DNA of 64,000 nucleotides, from assembly GCA_945892775.1 (NCBI GenBank), contig CAMDDP010000009.1, positions 1 to 64,000 of the forward strand. The letters run 5' to 3'. The notes beneath the pieces are model-generated. The model ran no database searches, was not told the DNA's origin, and was given only the letters and a program-made list of their open reading frames with translations. This document shows positions 55,111 through 63,546 of this stretch, in pieces. The position numbers and the translations under genes are program-made. Source of the DNA: Chitinophaga pinensis. Lineage in GTDB: Bacteria; Bacteroidota; Bacteroidia; Chitinophagales; UBA10324. Position 1 is the stretch's first letter; each line of letters begins with the position of its first letter.

Positions 55111-57582
55111 ATGGTAAAAAAAACAATACTTTTTACAAGTTTCATTTTTCACTTTTCATTATTTATTTCAGCCCAAGAGCGCGCAACTATTAACCTTAGC
55201 TTGCGCAATTATATCAATGAAAATGCGACAAGTACTGAACAATTACAATTGCTCGTACAGGGCAATGAAATTGCCATTCAATCATCAGTAAAAAATCTTG
55301 GTGGAAACTTCAAATATTCTGTAAGAGACATTTCAGCTATAACCTTATCTGTAAATAAAATTTTTCAACTTTCAGAAATTGAGGGTGTAAAAAGAATTGA
55401 AGGGCGACATGGAATTGGAAACACGCTCGATGATCATACAGATATTCATGCTCATATTACCCCTGTTAAACTAGGTCAGTCGCCTTTACCACAAGGATAT
55501 GATGGCAGTGGAGTCATAATAGGAATCATTGACTCTGAAATTGATATTACTCACCCTGATTTTATAGATGCGAGTGGAAATACACGAATAAAATATTTAT
55601 GGTCGCAGCTTGATGTGAGTGGAGGTACGACTCCAAGCTATGGTTACGGCCAGGAATGGGACGCTGCCGCTATTGATAGTGGAGCTAATTATATTCCAAC
55701 AACCGCCTACTTTGGCCATGGCTCCATTGTAACAGGCATTGCTTGTGGCAATCCAATAACGCAACATCAATACGAGGGAGTAGCCCCAAAAGCTGATGTC
55801 ATTTTTGTTGCTGTTGACATGGGAGCCAATTTTTTAAATAGCATGGTGGATGCTACAGAATACATTTATACAAAAGCTACCCTACTTGGAAAACCATGTG
55901 TGATAAATGCGAGCGTTGGCACCTACAATGGTTCTCACGATGGATTTGATTTGCCCGCCCAGGCAATAAACAATTTAATTACGCAATCAACAGGAAGAAG
56001 CTTTGTTGCGGCGGCGGGAAATGCGGGAGCTATTTTGATGCATTTGAATTATCCGGCTGAAACAGATTCAGCTTTTACATGGTTTAAATACCAAGCTTCA
56101 TTGGGCTCAGTTTACTATGAAATGTGGGCCAACAAATCACAACTTGACAACTTGCAATTCGCTCTTGGTGCTGATTTAACAAATCCATATACCTACCTTG
56201 GAAGAACAAATTATTACAACATTATTTCTAATTTTTCTTTTTCTGGTGGTTACGCACAACTTGAGGATACATTAAAGACATGGGCAGGAACAACAATAGG
56301 AACTATAACTATTCAAGCCGAAATGATTGACACCGTTTATCATCTTGCTTTTATTATTAATACATCTAACACTAGTTATAATTTCAGATTAATTACCAAA
56401 GGAAGTGGCCACTTTGATATATGGAGCCACCCATCTTATACCGGCACAAGTAATATGCTAAAAGTAAATCTACCTAGCGCAGCACAATTTCCTGATATAG
56501 CTCGTTACCGTTTGCCAACCAATTCGCAAACAATTGTAAGCAGTTTCCAATGCAGCAACAATGTTGTTACAGTGGCAAATTTTAACAACCGAAATACTTG
56601 GGTAGATGTGAATAGTAACCCCCAAACAACAACCGACACAGTAGGGGCGCGGGCGCTAACAAGTAGTATTGGCCCAACAAGAAATGGAATAATGAAACCC
56701 GATATTTCAGCTTCAGGAAATAACACATTCGGTGCTGGATTACTTCTGCTAATGCCAACATTTATTTCAAATAATCCTCAAAAAGTTGGAGTGGGTGGAC
56801 AACATATTTTAGATGGCGGAACCAGTATGTCATCGCCTGTTGTTGCCGGAATTATCTCATTATACCTACAACGCTACCCGACAACCAATTGGAAAACTAT
56901 AAAGGATTCATTGCTGTCAACTGCTGTTACTGATAATTTTACGAGCACAAATATTCCGAATACCAAGTGGGGATTTGGAAAAGTCGATGCTTTTAGATTT
57001 TTAAAGTCATCAGATGTTATTGTGTGTGCACCCTGTCCGAAACCAACAAGTCTTTATGTATCGAATATCACCAATCATTCAGCTAAACTAAACTGGAATA
57101 CACAAGCAACATCAACCGGCTACTTAGCATATATAAGAGCAGTGGGTACTTCAAATTGGACAACAAAAGTTATAGGATCTAATAATGGCTTTAAAGTGGT
57201 AAATAATTTATTGCCAAACACAAATTATGAATGGCGTGTGCGTTCAGTATGCTCAACCACTCCACTGTGCGCAGGATATGTTACAACCGCACAAACATTC
57301 GCAACTTCGTTCCGATTAGAAAATCAAAATGAAGAAATTATTAATAGTGATTTTATTCTTTCGCCTAATCCATCAAGCAGAGAATTTAACATTACAATTT
57401 CTGAATTTGATTTAAATAGTCGCATTGAAATTTTTAATTCAATTGGCCAAAACATATTTATCGATCCTATTAGGTATACTGATTTTATAATTGATTGTAG
57501 CAATTGGCCGCAGGGTTTATATTATTGCTTATTAAGAAATGGAAAAACTATATTGGCGGTCAGAAAGTTTGTAAAACTATAA
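55111..57582 (+). CDS. Secreted S8 subtilisin-like protease with T9SS sorting domain
   Basis: This 823-residue protease has a signal peptide (ending near FISAQ), a propeptide-like segment (to about 115) and an S8 domain split by a long insert. The catalytic triad is visible: Asp141 (GIIDSEIDITHPDF), His203 (FGHGSIVTGIACG) and Ser572 (GGTSMSSPVVAGI). The oxyanion asparagine lies in VAAAGNAGAI. The insert (about 320-480) is beta-rich. A fibronectin type III domain (about 645-735, NHSAKLNWNTQATSTGYLAY) and a T9SS sorting domain (about 750-823, FILSPNPSSREFNI, WPQGLYYCLLRNG) follow. It should be a surface or secreted endopeptidase. The phosphoribosyltransferase gene begins immediately after the stop. 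Confidence 0.93.
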   Translation: MVKKTILFTSFIFHFSLFISAQERATINLSLRNYINENATSTEQLQLLVQGNEIAIQSSVKNLGGNFKYSVRDISAITLSVNKIFQLSEIEGVKRIEGRHGIGNTLDDHTDIHAHITPVKLGQSPLPQGYDGSGVIIGIIDSEIDITHPDFIDASGNTRIKYLWSQLDVSGGTTPSYGYGQEWDAAAIDSGANYIPTTAYFGHGSIVTGIACGNPITQHQYEGVAPKADVIFVAVDMGANFLNSMVDATEYIYTKATLLGKPCVINASVGTYNGSHDGFDLPAQAINNLITQSTGRSFVAAAGNAGAILMHLNYPAETDSAFTWFKYQASLGSVYYEMWANKSQLDNLQFALGADLTNPYTYLGRTNYYNIISNFSFSGGYAQLEDTLKTWAGTTIGTITIQAEMIDTVYHLAFIINTSNTSYNFRLITKGSGHFDIWSHPSYTGTSNMLKVNLPSAAQFPDIARYRLPTNSQTIVSSFQCSNNVVTVANFNNRNTWVDVNSNPQTTTDTVGARALTSSIGPTRNGIMKPDISASGNNTFGAGLLLLMPTFISNNPQKVGVGGQHILDGGTSMSSPVVAGIISLYLQRYPTTNWKTIKDSLLSTAVTDNFTSTNIPNTKWGFGKVDAFRFLKSSDVIVCAPCPKPTSLYVSNITNHSAKLNWNTQATSTGYLAYIRAVGTSNWTTKVIGSNNGFKVVNNLLPNTNYEWRVRSVCSTTPLCAGYVTTAQTFATSFRLENQNEEIINSDFILSPNPSSREFNITISEFDLNSRIEIFNSIGQNIFIDPIRYTDFIIDCSNWPQGLYYCLLRNGKTILAVRKFVKL

Positions 57583-58086
57583 ATGAATAAAAATCGCACT
57601 CTACTGCTCTCTGCTTCTGACATAAAGAAAAAGATTGAGCGAATCAGCTATGAAATTTTAGAAAACGATGATGAAAAAGATGGAATTATTTTGGCTGGAA
57701 TAAAAGAAAACGGGTATAAACTCGCAGAAAAATTATCCAAACAATTAAAAAAATTTTCGACGATTTCAGTCAAGTTGTGTTCAATTTCATTGGACAAAGT
57801 GAAGCCAACTTCCAATAACATTACCTGCAGTATTCCTATTGATGAATTCAGAAATAGAACAGTAATTATTGTAGATGATGTGGCTCACACTGGTCGTACG
57901 TTGTTTTATGCTATGAAACCTTTGATGGAAGTTGAGCCCAAGAAAGTTCAAGTAATGGTACTAGTTGACCGTAAGCACAAACAATTTCCGATAGTTGCTG
58001 ATTATGTTGGTCTATTACTATCAACAAATATGCAGGAACATATCACTGTTGAATTCGTTGAGGAAGAAGCCGTTTATGTGAGTTGA
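57583..58086 (+). CDS. PyrR-like phosphoribosyltransferase family protein
   Basis: This 167-residue protein has the type I PRTase fold, with the PRPP loop VIIVDDVAHTGRTLFYAM and the start block GIILAGIKENGYKLAEKL. VQVMVLVDRKHKQFPIVADY, near the end, is most like PyrR, the uracil phosphoribosyltransferase/pyrimidine regulator. Whether it has regulatory, uracil or other PRTase activity is open. It starts directly after the protease stop with no gap. Confidence 0.82.
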   Translation: MNKNRTLLLSASDIKKKIERISYEILENDDEKDGIILAGIKENGYKLAEKLSKQLKKFSTISVKLCSISLDKVKPTSNNITCSIPIDEFRNRTVIIVDDVAHTGRTLFYAMKPLMEVEPKKVQVMVLVDRKHKQFPIVADYVGLLLSTNMQEHITVEFVEEEAVYVS

Positions 58087-58103
58087 ATTGAAAACTCTGT
58101 AAA

Positions 58104-58445
58104 ATGAATATTGAAAGAGTTCGGGAGTATTGTCTTTCTAAATTAAATGTTGAAGAAACACTTCCATTCGGACCTGATGTTATTGTATTTAAAATTTCAG
58201 GAAAAATATTTTTGCTGCTTCCATTAAACACAGAGCAATTACAATTTAATGTGAAATGCAATCCTGAATTAGCTAATGAGTTGAGAGAACGATACGATTG
58301 CGTTCAACCTGGCTTTCATATGAATAAGCAACATTGGAACACTGTGAAAGTTGACGGAACTGTTTCGACTAAATTATTGAAAGAGTGGATTGACTTATCA
58401 TACAATCTTATTGTAGCAAGTTTACCAAAGAAAAAGAAACTGTAA
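58104..58445 (+). CDS. MmcQ/YjbR-family protein
   Basis: This 113-residue protein matches the MmcQ/YjbR family, with ETLPFGPDVIVFKISGKIFL at the start, FNVKCNPELANELRERYD in the middle and PGFHMNKQHWNTVKVDG near the end. The fold resembles a DNA-binding CyaY-like sandwich; no function is established. It lies 17 bp after the PRTase gene and ends 14 bp from convergent aroK. Confidence 0.9.
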   Translation: MNIERVREYCLSKLNVEETLPFGPDVIVFKISGKIFLLLPLNTEQLQFNVKCNPELANELRERYDCVQPGFHMNKQHWNTVKVDGTVSTKLLKEWIDLSYNLIVASLPKKKKL

Positions 58446-58459
58446 ATAAATAATATATT

Positions 58460-58978
58460 TTATCTCGCAAAACCCAAACCATTTATTTTCTCAGCTAGTT
58501 TTTTAATCGAAATATTTTCAGTATTCATTTGAATTTTCGCTTGCGAATAAAAGGTCTCGCGTTCTTTCATTTTATGATTAATGAAAATTGCCAACTCCTC
58601 TCCTTCCAAATTTTTTAAAAGTGGTCGCTGTTTTTTTGATTCACTAACTCTTTTAAAAACTGTTTCTGCGGAAACCCTTAACCATATCACAATTCCATTT
58701 TCCATCATCCAATCCATATTTTGATAAAAACAAGGAGTTCCGCCTCCGCAACTTACAATTATATTTCCATTGGTGTTTATCGATTTTAATGCATTGCTTT
58801 CTATTTTACGAAAGTACTCTTCTCCTTTTTCAACGAATACCTGTGCAACACTTTTTTTTTCCTGTTCTTCAATAATTCTATCGAGATCAATAAATTTTTT
58901 ATTCATCATTTTTGCAAGGCGCTTCCCTTCGCGAGTTTTTCCGGCAGTCATAAAACCAATAATGAATACAAGACTCAT
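58460..58978 (-). CDS. aroK: Shikimate kinase
   Basis: AroK phosphorylates shikimate in the chorismate pathway. The 172-residue protein has the P-loop GFMTAGKTREGKRLAKMM, the shikimate-binding aspartate in KFIDLDRIIEE, arginine in EYFRKIESNAL, and SCGGGTPCFY. The lid arginine lies in SKKQRPLL. The P-loop is a little unusual (TAGKT where GSGKS is common) but still fits Walker A. It follows the ABC permease gene by 25 bp. Confidence 0.95.
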   Translation of the reverse strand: MSLVFIIGFMTAGKTREGKRLAKMMNKKFIDLDRIIEEQEKKSVAQVFVEKGEEYFRKIESNALKSINTNGNIIVSCGGGTPCFYQNMDWMMENGIVIWLRVSAETVFKRVSESKKQRPLLKNLEGEELAIFINHKMKERETFYSQAKIQMNTENISIKKLAEKINGLGFAR

Positions 58979-59003
58979 ATAGAATTTAATTCAATTTCAA
59001 GCA

Positions 59004-60059
59004 TCATTTTCGGGCAATTCTTGGATCGAAAACACCGTATAGTATATCAACCAGAATATTAATTGCGACAAAAACTGAAGCCGCAAATAAAACAGACCCC
59101 ATTAGAACCGGAAAATCATTTTTGTTTAATGCTTCAACAGTGAGTTTACCAATTCCATTCCAACCAAAAATCATTTCAATAAAAAATGCGCCAGCTAACA
59201 TTTCAGCAAACCAACCAGAAACAGCAGTGAGTACCGGATTGAGTGCATTGCGCAACGCGTGTTTGAATACCACTTTTGTATACCCTAATCCTTTAGCTCT
59301 TGCAGTACGCACATAGTCCTGCGAAAGAACATCAAGCATACTGCTACGGGTAAGTTGAGTAATTATAGCAACAGGTCTTAAGCCTAATGTAATTGCAGGT
59401 AAAATCAAATTTCCCCACATTAAATGCGTTTCACCAAATATATCGGGCATGAAAAAAGAACCTGTCATACTTAAACCAGTAAAGGATGATAATACAAATG
59501 CAAATACCCATTGAAATAATATAGCTGAAAAAAATGATGGCACTGAAATTCCTAAAACAGAAACAAACAAAACTGAACTATCTACCCAGGTTTGATGTGC
59601 TACTGCTGCAACAGTGCCGAGAAATATTCCAATAATTATTGCAAATATGATTGCTGCAAATGCAAGCACAATTGTATTAGGTAATGCATTTGTAATTATT
59701 GAAGCAACCGATTTTTGTGTTTGATATGATTTGCGCAGGTATGGAAACTTAAACACCAATATGCGTTCCCCGAAATGAAGAATTGATGTGTAATTATATT
59801 TTTTCTTATTCTGTTCTGAATTGAAATGAACTGACAACGGAGAAATATCATTGAGGTACAAAAGGAATTGAACTGATTTTGGTTTATCTAAACCCAACTC
59901 TTTATTAACAGCTTCTAACGAACCAACATCCGTTCGCTGCCCCATGGTTAGCATTGCAGGATCTCCAGGCAGAGCCATGAATAAAAAAAACACGGTGCAC
60001 ACTACACCCAATAATACCAAAAATCCATAAGCAAGTTTGCGAAATATGAATTGTACCAT
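59004..60059 (-). CDS. Peptide/nickel-type ABC transporter permease (DppB/OppB family)
   Basis: This 351-residue protein has the DppB layout: a first membrane segment (AYGFLVLLGVVCTVFFLFMA), a periplasmic part, then five membrane segments. The family motif PVAIITQLTRSSMLDVLSQD and the EAA loop RTARAKGLGYTKVVFKHALR contact the ATPase subunits. The partner permease (DppC), ATPases and binding protein are not in the window, so it is an isolated subunit here. Its substrate could be oligopeptides or nickel. Confidence 0.9.
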   Translation of the reverse strand: MVQFIFRKLAYGFLVLLGVVCTVFFLFMALPGDPAMLTMGQRTDVGSLEAVNKELGLDKPKSVQFLLYLNDISPLSVHFNSEQNKKKYNYTSILHFGERILVFKFPYLRKSYQTQKSVASIITNALPNTIVLAFAAIIFAIIIGIFLGTVAAVAHQTWVDSSVLFVSVLGISVPSFFSAILFQWVFAFVLSSFTGLSMTGSFFMPDIFGETHLMWGNLILPAITLGLRPVAIITQLTRSSMLDVLSQDYVRTARAKGLGYTKVVFKHALRNALNPVLTAVSGWFAEMLAGAFFIEMIFGWNGIGKLTVEALNKNDFPVLMGSVLFAASVFVAINILVDILYGVFDPRIARK

Positions 60060-60164
60060 TTTTAGTTGTCAGTTAATAGCAGGATGTTGAATCTATTTCT
60101 ATAATTGAAAGAAATTTATTTGAGCAAAAATCAGTACAACTTTGTTAGAGTTAAAAATATTTTA

Positions 60165-60312
60165 TCAACCTGATTTTTTTATAGTGCGAACCACTTTTAC
60201 AGAATCGGTAGTATCGGTTGCAATTTGAGTTGATGAAGTTTTTTCGCTGCAGGATGAAATGAAAATGGAACAAAAAGAAAAACAGATATTACCAAGAATA
60301 ATTTTTTTTCAT
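60165..60312 (-). pseudogene. Small lipoprotein gene with a frameshift in an A8 tract
   Basis: The ATG at 60312 is followed by eight A residues and then TTATTC; in that frame it stops after seven codons (MKKNYSW). One frame over, from about 60302 to the stop at 60165-60167, an open stretch of about 45 codons reads IILGNICFSFCSIFISSCSE, a lipoprotein signal peptide with lipobox cysteine, then a Thr/Ser-rich tail ending VKVVRTIKKSG. With one A fewer the ATG joins this frame exactly. It lies 6 bp after the BNR-repeat gene and so would end the multicopper-oxidase operon. It is either a broken or phase-variable gene, or a sequencing error in the homopolymer. Confidence 0.6.
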
Positions 60313-60318
60313 GATTGA

Positions 60319-61782
60319 TTATTTAGTTCGGTGAATAATCAATTTTATGGGTGAAGGTCGGTAAAAACAAGCTGAAGGTTGCAGCATGTAACTACCCTCA
60401 GCAAGATTGCTAACATCAATTTTTATTTTAAGATTGGGAGATTCATAATTTGATTGCAACACACTTTTTCCTGTTATATCAAGAATCGAATAACCAATGT
60501 ATCCCGAAATTTTTTCGGCATCCAAAATGATATAATCGCCTGCAGGATTTGGATAAACTGTTACACTTACGTTTTCGGAAACAAGTTTTATGCTTCCAGG
60601 AACTGCGTATGTTCCAACTCTGTACTTAACTGTGCCTGAAACATTATCCTGCCATACAACATATACTTTCCCATTTGAAACAGCAACATCGGTATTTACT
60701 ACTTCATTCAGATTACCGGTGGCTACAGTATCGTAATTCAATGGCAATCCGTTTTGAATATCGCTGGTAAAATAAATACCCAGTTGACTTGAACCACTCA
60801 CTGCTTGCTTCCATACAATTGCTGTAGCATTGTTATTATTAGCTATGCGTGGATAGTTTTGCTGCGTTAGCCCTGTAAACATACCGGTTATTGTTGCACT
60901 TCCTGAGCACTGTAAATTGCTGATTGATGCTTTACTCCAATATACTAAATCATCACCTGTTGCCTGACTCATGAATACTGAGTAAAGCGTATCATTAATT
61001 AAAACTCCATCCGGACCTGTAGCTGGGCAAGACATTAACATCCAGTTATTCTGGTCAAGATTAATTCCTGCGTTGAATGAATTTGCCCCATTTGTTGAAA
61101 CACCAACCCATGTATCACGAATGTTGTTGAGATTATCACGATACAACATGGCAATCGTATTGCCGGCAGAAACCAGTTGGCCGGGGCAGCAATCACAAAT
61201 TTCTCCGCCGGAAAATCCGCTTGCTTTCACATCAGTTAAAAATGAATTTCCGAAATCAGTTGACTTTGCAACCACCCAACGGCTATCACCAAAACTTGAA
61301 TTAAATTTCATAAAACCGATTAATGGATTGCCGGCATCATCAACTGTAACAGTTGGAAATCGGGAAACACTATCAGCAATAAAATCGACTTGAACAGGAG
61401 TTGAAAAATTTACGCCTCCATCGTAGGAATGCACCACATAAATTTTTCCTGTTGTTTCAGGTGATTCTTTGAAAACCACATAAACAGTATCTCCTTTTGA
61501 TGCAATATCCGGCCCTGCCCATGATGCCGTGAATATTGGAATTGATGATGGATTCAACGCAACAGGAACCGAAAATGCTGTTCCATTCCAACGCGAAAAC
61601 ATGGCATGTGTGGATTGTCCCCATAGAATTAATGGATTATTATTTCTATCCAAAACAATTCGTGGATGAAGATTGCTGCTTGAATTTGTTGCAACATCCA
61701 TTGCATTATTCCAGCCTAATGATGTTTGGGCTGATACATTTAGTGCAAAAACTATTAGCGTAATAGTTAAAATATTTTTCAT
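60319..61782 (-). CDS. Secreted BNR/sialidase-fold protein with CxCC motif and T9SS-like sorting domain
   Basis: This 487-residue protein has a signal peptide (ending near NVSAQ) and a beta-propeller with Asp-box (BNR) turns: SYDGGVNF, STDFGNSF and STNGANSF. True sialidases have an arginine triad that I cannot confirm, so enzyme activity is doubtful. A striking GGEICDCCPG motif sits in the propeller and could bind a metal. The C-terminus has a sorting-domain start (YPNPAGDYIILD, DITGKSVLQ) but an unusual end, EGSYMLQPSACFYRPSPIKL, also found in the multicopper oxidase upstream. It lies 12 bp after that gene. Confidence 0.75.
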   Translation of the reverse strand: MKNILTITLIVFALNVSAQTSLGWNNAMDVATNSSSNLHPRIVLDRNNNPLILWGQSTHAMFSRWNGTAFSVPVALNPSSIPIFTASWAGPDIASKGDTVYVVFKESPETTGKIYVVHSYDGGVNFSTPVQVDFIADSVSRFPTVTVDDAGNPLIGFMKFNSSFGDSRWVVAKSTDFGNSFLTDVKASGFSGGEICDCCPGQLVSAGNTIAMLYRDNLNNIRDTWVGVSTNGANSFNAGINLDQNNWMLMSCPATGPDGVLINDTLYSVFMSQATGDDLVYWSKASISNLQCSGSATITGMFTGLTQQNYPRIANNNNATAIVWKQAVSGSSQLGIYFTSDIQNGLPLNYDTVATGNLNEVVNTDVAVSNGKVYVVWQDNVSGTVKYRVGTYAVPGSIKLVSENVSVTVYPNPAGDYIILDAEKISGYIGYSILDITGKSVLQSNYESPNLKIKIDVSNLAEGSYMLQPSACFYRPSPIKLIIHRTK

Positions 61783-61794
61783 AGTGCTTTGATT

Positions 61795-63543
61795 TTAATT
61801 TTTTTTTTTCTGAATAATAAACTTTTGTGGTTCAGGTTTCCAATAATATGCCCAGGGTTGAAGGAAATAAATTCCATCGGCCAAATCGCTTATGACAATT
61901 TCTTGTTTGAAAGAATTTCTCCATACAGCTTTAACCCACTTGCCTTCGATATCATAAATCTCATAAGCATACAATGCTTGTAATGAAGTTGGAATTTCAA
62001 CTATTAAAGTTGTTGATGCAGGATTGGGATAAATTTTCCAATTGTCATTTTCATTGAATCCAGCGATAGAAGTGTTTGTTGTATCAATCACCCTGAAACT
62101 TCCCATCATTCCATCATCTTCATGATGCAACAAATGACAGTGATACATGTATGGTACGCTATCATCTGCAAAATCTTCAAACCTGGTTATGAATTCAACA
62201 TATTGCATAGGCATTACCAATACAACATCTTTTTTTCCCTGCTCATAAGCAGGAACCGCACCGCCGTTTATGCTCAGAAGATAAAAGTGCATATCGTGAA
62301 TATGAAAAGGATGAGCTATACCTGTGTTGTTGGTTATTCTCCATTTTTCAGTAGTATTCAAATAAGTAGTTACATTAATATAATTCATATCAAAATGAAC
62401 TCCGTTAATACCAAAAGGGCCTGCCACCTGACCTTGTGCGCTCATCATACTATCAGGAGCTAGGGTGAAAGTCCTAGAGACCGTGAATCCAGTCCATGGA
62501 ATATTGGCAATTAAAACTGATGGAGTAGTTGTTATAGGGTTGGCAGTTTGTGTTCCAATATTTATTTGCAACACACCGAAGTCGGCTCCATTAAGCGGAT
62601 TCAAATCATAATCAGGAATGACTCCTCCAATCATGCCTGTAACAGTTGCCGCACCATAAATTCCATTTGGCAACTCTGAACTGTAACTGTTCAGAAAAAT
62701 TGTATCGCCCATCATTCCCTGAAGGTCCAGAAGAATTTCGGCGCGCTCGCCGGGGCTTAATCTTATTCTTGTTAAGGTAATGGCACTATCTAATAGTCCG
62801 GCATCACCTGCAATCATTTTAAAAATTTTGTTGGCCGTAAAACCAAAATTATAAGTTCGGCTAGAAGAACCGTTGAGTAAACGAAAACGAATTACCTGCG
62901 AAGGCGCATCAAGATAAGGATGCACAATACCATTCACCATTAAAGCGGTATCTAATTCAGTAGCGATTGCAATCTGGTTTAAAATGTCGAACGATTTTGT
63001 TTGAACAATTATCGGAAAATCATCAACACCATAATCTCTTGGAAGAGTTAGCACAGCTTCAGCACTGTCTTTTACTATAATCATACCCGCAATTCCTTTT
63101 GACACATGCAGATCAGTTTTATTATCGCCATGCGGATGGTACCAAAATGTTCCAGCAGAATTTAACATTTGAAAATAAGGACTCCATGTTGCACCCTGAT
63201 TAATCACCTGGTGCGGGCCTCCGTCATCCATGGCCGGCACATGCAATCCGTGCCAGTGAATTGTGGTAGCGTTTCCATTTCCTGTTAAACTGTTTGTAAC
63301 ATTTAAAGTCACCCAATCCCATTTATTAATTATTAAGGTTGGTGCGAGTAATGCCCCGTTGATTCCATAAGTTAGAGTATTAATTCCAGGATAGAATTGC
63401 GTGGTTCCGTTCTGAATATTGAGATTAAAATTAGTACCGTTTAATGTTGGCGGTATAAAAAGAGGGTTTTGGGCCATTAAAAAATCAGTAGCTGCAATTA
63501 ATGCAGCTACTGAAAGAATAATTTTTTTAATTGAATTAATCAT
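61795..63543 (-). CDS. Secreted multicopper oxidase with T9SS-like sorting domain
   Basis: This 582-residue enzyme has a signal peptide (ending near FLMAQ) and three cupredoxin domains. The trinuclear and type 1 copper ligands are in their usual places: TTIHWHGLHVP and GTFWYHPHGDNKTDLH in the first domain, then HPFHIHDMHFY and MYHCHLLHHEDDGMM in the last. It is of the CotA/CueO/bilirubin-oxidase group and should oxidise a substrate (phenols, Cu+, Mn2+ or other) with O2. The end shows the sorting-domain start YPNPASTTLIVEI and the variant end DGIYFLQPWAYYWKPEPQKF. It starts 3 bp after the redoxin-like gene. Confidence 0.93.
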   Translation of the reverse strand: MINSIKKIILSVAALIAATDFLMAQNPLFIPPTLNGTNFNLNIQNGTTQFYPGINTLTYGINGALLAPTLIINKWDWVTLNVTNSLTGNGNATTIHWHGLHVPAMDDGGPHQVINQGATWSPYFQMLNSAGTFWYHPHGDNKTDLHVSKGIAGMIIVKDSAEAVLTLPRDYGVDDFPIIVQTKSFDILNQIAIATELDTALMVNGIVHPYLDAPSQVIRFRLLNGSSSRTYNFGFTANKIFKMIAGDAGLLDSAITLTRIRLSPGERAEILLDLQGMMGDTIFLNSYSSELPNGIYGAATVTGMIGGVIPDYDLNPLNGADFGVLQINIGTQTANPITTTPSVLIANIPWTGFTVSRTFTLAPDSMMSAQGQVAGPFGINGVHFDMNYINVTTYLNTTEKWRITNNTGIAHPFHIHDMHFYLLSINGGAVPAYEQGKKDVVLVMPMQYVEFITRFEDFADDSVPYMYHCHLLHHEDDGMMGSFRVIDTTNTSIAGFNENDNWKIYPNPASTTLIVEIPTSLQALYAYEIYDIEGKWVKAVWRNSFKQEIVISDLADGIYFLQPWAYYWKPEPQKFIIQKKKN

Positions 63544-63546
63544 AAA

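Noticed and set aside
61073-61393. Plus-strand open frame of 106 codons
   Set aside because: It is antisense to the propeller gene, which has a signal peptide, BNR boxes and a sorting domain.
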